A stretch of DNA of 23,388 nucleotides from positions 1-23,388 of the forward strand of contig JBILSZ010000041.1 of NCBI GenBank assembly GCA_044371755.1, given 5' to 3'. Below the pieces are notes generated by a model. It saw nothing but the letters and a program-made list of their open reading frames with translations. It did not search any database and was not told the DNA's origin. Within the stretch, counting starts at the first letter, position 1. The number at the start of each line of letters is the position of its first letter. This document shows, piece by piece, positions 21,041 to 23,388 of this stretch. Origin of the DNA: JAIXWP01 sp044371755. Its GTDB lineage: Bacteria; Bacteroidota; Bacteroidia; Flavobacteriales_D; Sanyastnellaceae. A program made the translations under genes and the position numbers.

Positions 21041-22159
21041 ATGAAATCATCACAACTAACATTTGAAAATGGGCAGTGGTCTTCTGGCGAAACAACGTTG
21101 GAAAAGGCTCAGATAGTGATTGCCGCAGGCGGCATTGATACCATTGGGGATGTCTCGATATATGAATATTTACGTAAAAAGTTTCCAACTTCCGATATTG
21201 TGAGTTTCAGCACGGCTGGCGAAATTGCCGGTGTTAGGGTTATTGATAGTGGTGTTGTTGCAACTGCTTTGTATTTTGAAAAGACATCTATCAAAACTTG
21301 TAAAATAAATCAAGAACAGTATAATAATAGTTTTGATTGTGGAGATTCGTTACGCTCAATGCTGGATGCCCCTGACCTTGTCCACATCTTGGTAATAAGT
21401 GAAGGTATCCAAACTAACGGAGATGAGCTTGTAAAAGGTATCAACTCAAATCTTCGAGAGGGAATTGTAGTAACAGGTGGCTTGGCTGCCGATGCTGGAA
21501 GATTTCAAAAAACACTTGTCGGCTTGAACGATGTTCCGACGTCTGGAAATATTGTAGGAATAGGCTTTTACGGCAAGCATTTACAAATCACCCACGGATC
21601 ACAAGGAGGTTGGGATCCATTCGGCCCAGTGCGCGAAGTGACCAAGTCCAAAAGCAATATTCTCTACTCATTGGATAATATTCCTGCACTTGAGTTATAT
21701 AAAAATTTCCTGGGAGAAAAGGCAAAAGAACTTCCAAGCGCTGCTCTACTGTTTCCCCTTTGTATTCGAATGGAAAATGGTGACCAACTGGTACGTACCA
21801 TATTGAGCATTGATGAAGAAGCTGGATCCATGACCTTCGCGGGCGACTTGCCCATAGGGGCCAAAGTCCAATTTATGATGGCCAACTTTGATCGACTTAT
21901 CGACGGCGCCATGGACGCGGCTGCGCAGAGCAAGGCAGGAATAGCTCCCGTGTGGGTATTTATGGTGTCTTGCGTCGGAAGAAAACTCGTTTTAGGCCAG
22001 CGCATCGATGAGGAACTTGAGAGCGTCGTCGACGAACTCGGACCTCAGGCAACTTACAGCGGGTTTTATTCTAATGGTGAAATTTCGCCCATTTTACAAT
22101 CAGTAAAATGCTCTTTACATAACCAAACTATGACCATTACCACATATACCGAAGTATAG
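21041..22159 (+). CDS. FIST-domain sensor protein (NosP-like)
   Basis: 372 residues with FIST_N and FIST_C domains. FIST_N has DIVSFSTAGEIAGVRVIDSG and IVVTGGLAADAGRFQKT, then GIGFYGKHLQITHGSQGGW. FIST_C has PSAALLFPLCIRMENGDQLV and VWVFMVSCVGRKLVLGQR, then GFYSNGEISP near the end. There is no signal peptide or membrane segment, so it is cytoplasmic. FIST proteins bind small ligands and partner with kinases, guanylate cyclases or regulators; the best studied, NosP, is a heme protein that senses nitric oxide and controls an adjacent hybrid kinase. The neighbouring kinase gene, starting 2 bases after this stop, fits that model. Whether this one binds heme cannot be read from the sequence. Confidence 0.9.
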   Translation: MKSSQLTFENGQWSSGETTLEKAQIVIAAGGIDTIGDVSIYEYLRKKFPTSDIVSFSTAGEIAGVRVIDSGVVATALYFEKTSIKTCKINQEQYNNSFDCGDSLRSMLDAPDLVHILVISEGIQTNGDELVKGINSNLREGIVVTGGLAADAGRFQKTLVGLNDVPTSGNIVGIGFYGKHLQITHGSQGGWDPFGPVREVTKSKSNILYSLDNIPALELYKNFLGEKAKELPSAALLFPLCIRMENGDQLVRTILSIDEEAGSMTFAGDLPIGAKVQFMMANFDRLIDGAMDAAAQSKAGIAPVWVFMVSCVGRKLVLGQRIDEELESVVDELGPQATYSGFYSNGEISPILQSVKCSLHNQTMTITTYTEV

Positions 22160-22161
22160 TT

Positions 22162-23388
22162 ATGTCCGATTCTCCTGAGCTTCATCGTCTCTTTCAACGA
22201 CAACTCAAAAAATATCAAATAGAATATTCTTCTTTACCCAAGAATATTCAAGACTTTTTATTATCACTCAATCAAAGTTATCTTCACATGGAAGACAATC
22301 GACTACTCGTTGAGCGGGCGATGCGCCTGAGCAGCGAAGAGTTGGAAGAAAAAAATAAAAGTCTAAATGAAGAATATAGCAAACAACAATTGCTGATTGA
22401 ATCATTAAAAACATCTTTCAAGAGTTTGAGCCCAGCGGGCGAAGAAATCAGTGACAACAATCTTTTGAACATTGCTGAGCAAATTAAAATTGCAATCAAA
22501 GAGCGTAAAAAACTTGAAAAAGATTTAGTTAAAGCACGAGAAATCGCAGAGACTTCTCTCGAAACGCGTAAAATATTTCTCGCCAATGTATCTCATGAAG
22601 TGCGCACACCCTTAAACGCCATTATAGGGATGTCAGGTATACTTGCGGATAGTCCATTAAACGACGATCAACGCGAATATTTAGAGGCCATTCGTGCCTC
22701 AAGTGAAGGCCTGCTGGTAATAATAAATGACATTCTTGATCTTACAAAAATGGAAAGTGGAAAGCTTCAACTGGAGCAAATTCCATTTAGCATCGACCAT
22801 GCTCTAAAGCCCGTGATGCGTGGCTTTGGAGTAAAGGCACAGCAAAAGGATATCCAACTTACCATTGAACGAGATGTGACCATCCCTGACTACGTCAAAG
22901 GAGATCCTACGCGCATTGTTCAAGTGTTATCCAATCTCCTTTCAAACTCTATTAAGTTCACACATAGAGGATCAGTAAAACTCGTAATACGCAACAAAGG
23001 AAATGAACGTGATCAATTCTTGATTCAATTTACAGTGGTGGATACAGGGGTGGGTATAGAAGAGACTAAACTGAATGCAATTTTCGACGAGTTTACCCAA
23101 GAAGACGCCTCTATCTCCAGACGCTATGGCGGAACTGGGCTCGGATTGCCTATTGCAAAAAATTTGGTTGAAATAATGGGCGGCTCACTAGCTGTTGAAT
23201 CGATAAAAGACAAAGGATCAGCGTTTACATTTACCATACCTCTTATCAAGGCTGAAAAGCCCGTAGTACAAAACTTGGGTATTGTTGCTGACAAAGATCT
23301 CTCCGGTAAAAACATTCTATTGATCGAGGACAACGAAATCAATCGTTTTCTCGCATCGACTTTATTAAAAAAATGGAATGCCTCTTAT
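22162..23388 (+). CDS. Soluble hybrid histidine kinase (partial, 3' end outside window)
   Basis: 409 codons are visible, open to the window edge. There is no membrane segment; the N-terminal 140 residues are helical and coiled-coil-like (LEEKNKSLNEEYSKQQ, with LKKYQIEYSSLP before). HisKA follows with NVSHEVRTPLNAIIGM (His145) and then an HATPase domain: VLSNLLSNSIKFTHRG (N-box), DTGVGIEE (G1) and GGTGLGLPIAKNLVEIMGG (G2). A receiver domain begins near residue 382 (NILLIEDNEINRFLA) and is cut before its phospho-acceptor Asp. It has the ArcB/BarA-type kinase-receiver order. Input probably comes from the FIST protein encoded just upstream. This matches the NosP-NahK style of a soluble kinase without its own sensor; that comparison is inference. 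Confidence 0.93.
   Translation, partial: MSDSPELHRLFQRQLKKYQIEYSSLPKNIQDFLLSLNQSYLHMEDNRLLVERAMRLSSEELEEKNKSLNEEYSKQQLLIESLKTSFKSLSPAGEEISDNNLLNIAEQIKIAIKERKKLEKDLVKAREIAETSLETRKIFLANVSHEVRTPLNAIIGMSGILADSPLNDDQREYLEAIRASSEGLLVIINDILDLTKMESGKLQLEQIPFSIDHALKPVMRGFGVKAQQKDIQLTIERDVTIPDYVKGDPTRIVQVLSNLLSNSIKFTHRGSVKLVIRNKGNERDQFLIQFTVVDTGVGIEETKLNAIFDEFTQEDASISRRYGGTGLGLPIAKNLVEIMGGSLAVESIKDKGSAFTFTIPLIKAEKPVVQNLGIVADKDLSGKNILLIEDNEINRFLASTLLKKWNASY

Overview
The window looks like a Bacteroidota chromosome, most likely Flavobacteriales or Cryomorphaceae-like (inference from gene content, no search run). The support is a gliding-motility lipoprotein gene (gldH), an esterase with a type IX secretion (T9SS) C-terminal sorting domain, a BNR-repeat exported protein, MiaE and RecO of the Bacteroidota type, and many copies of the Bacteroidota -7 promoter box TAnnTTTG just upstream of genes. 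Shine-Dalgarno sequences are mostly absent. Nothing points to a prophage or an insertion sequence; most genes are housekeeping and tightly packed.

Layout. 1-2535 (minus strand): a translationally coupled pair of exported proteins, a PHB-depolymerase-like esterase followed by a BNR/Asp-box repeat protein cut by the window edge. 2592-3272: a SAM methyltransferase. 3271-3523 (minus): a stand-alone RNA unit with its own promoter and terminator, encoding a tRNA-like molecule with an oversized insert; this is the most unusual item here. 3639-8173: an Lrp/AsnC regulator, lepA with a small membrane protein, and an exported MORN-type repeat protein. 8301-11641: ricT (PSP1 domain) with an expanded palindromic-repeat tail, overlapping gldH, then tRNA-Val(GAC), then holB. 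11725-13438: an OmpA-family lipoprotein gene and recO, convergent and overlapping.

13439-13789 is a gene-free stretch with a candidate small RNA and low-complexity repeats. 13790-15286 is a membrane sensor kinase, convergent with a minus-strand cluster: a GNAT acetyltransferase overlapping miaE, then a DUF2892 membrane protein and a Crp/Fnr regulator. A perfect GTGA-type palindrome sits about where such a regulator would bind to activate the DUF2892 gene. 17383-19674 is rnr (RNase R), then tRNA-Met(CAT). 19935-23388 is a three-gene operon: an exported coiled-coil protein, a FIST sensor protein and a soluble hybrid histidine kinase cut by the window edge. It resembles the NosP-type sensor/kinase arrangement.

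How the genes connect: GldH belongs to the gliding/T9SS machinery, while the esterase and probably the BNR protein are T9SS cargo. The FIST protein is probably the input module for the adjacent kinase. The Crp-like protein probably controls its DUF2892 neighbour. All identifications come from reading motifs; no database search was possible.
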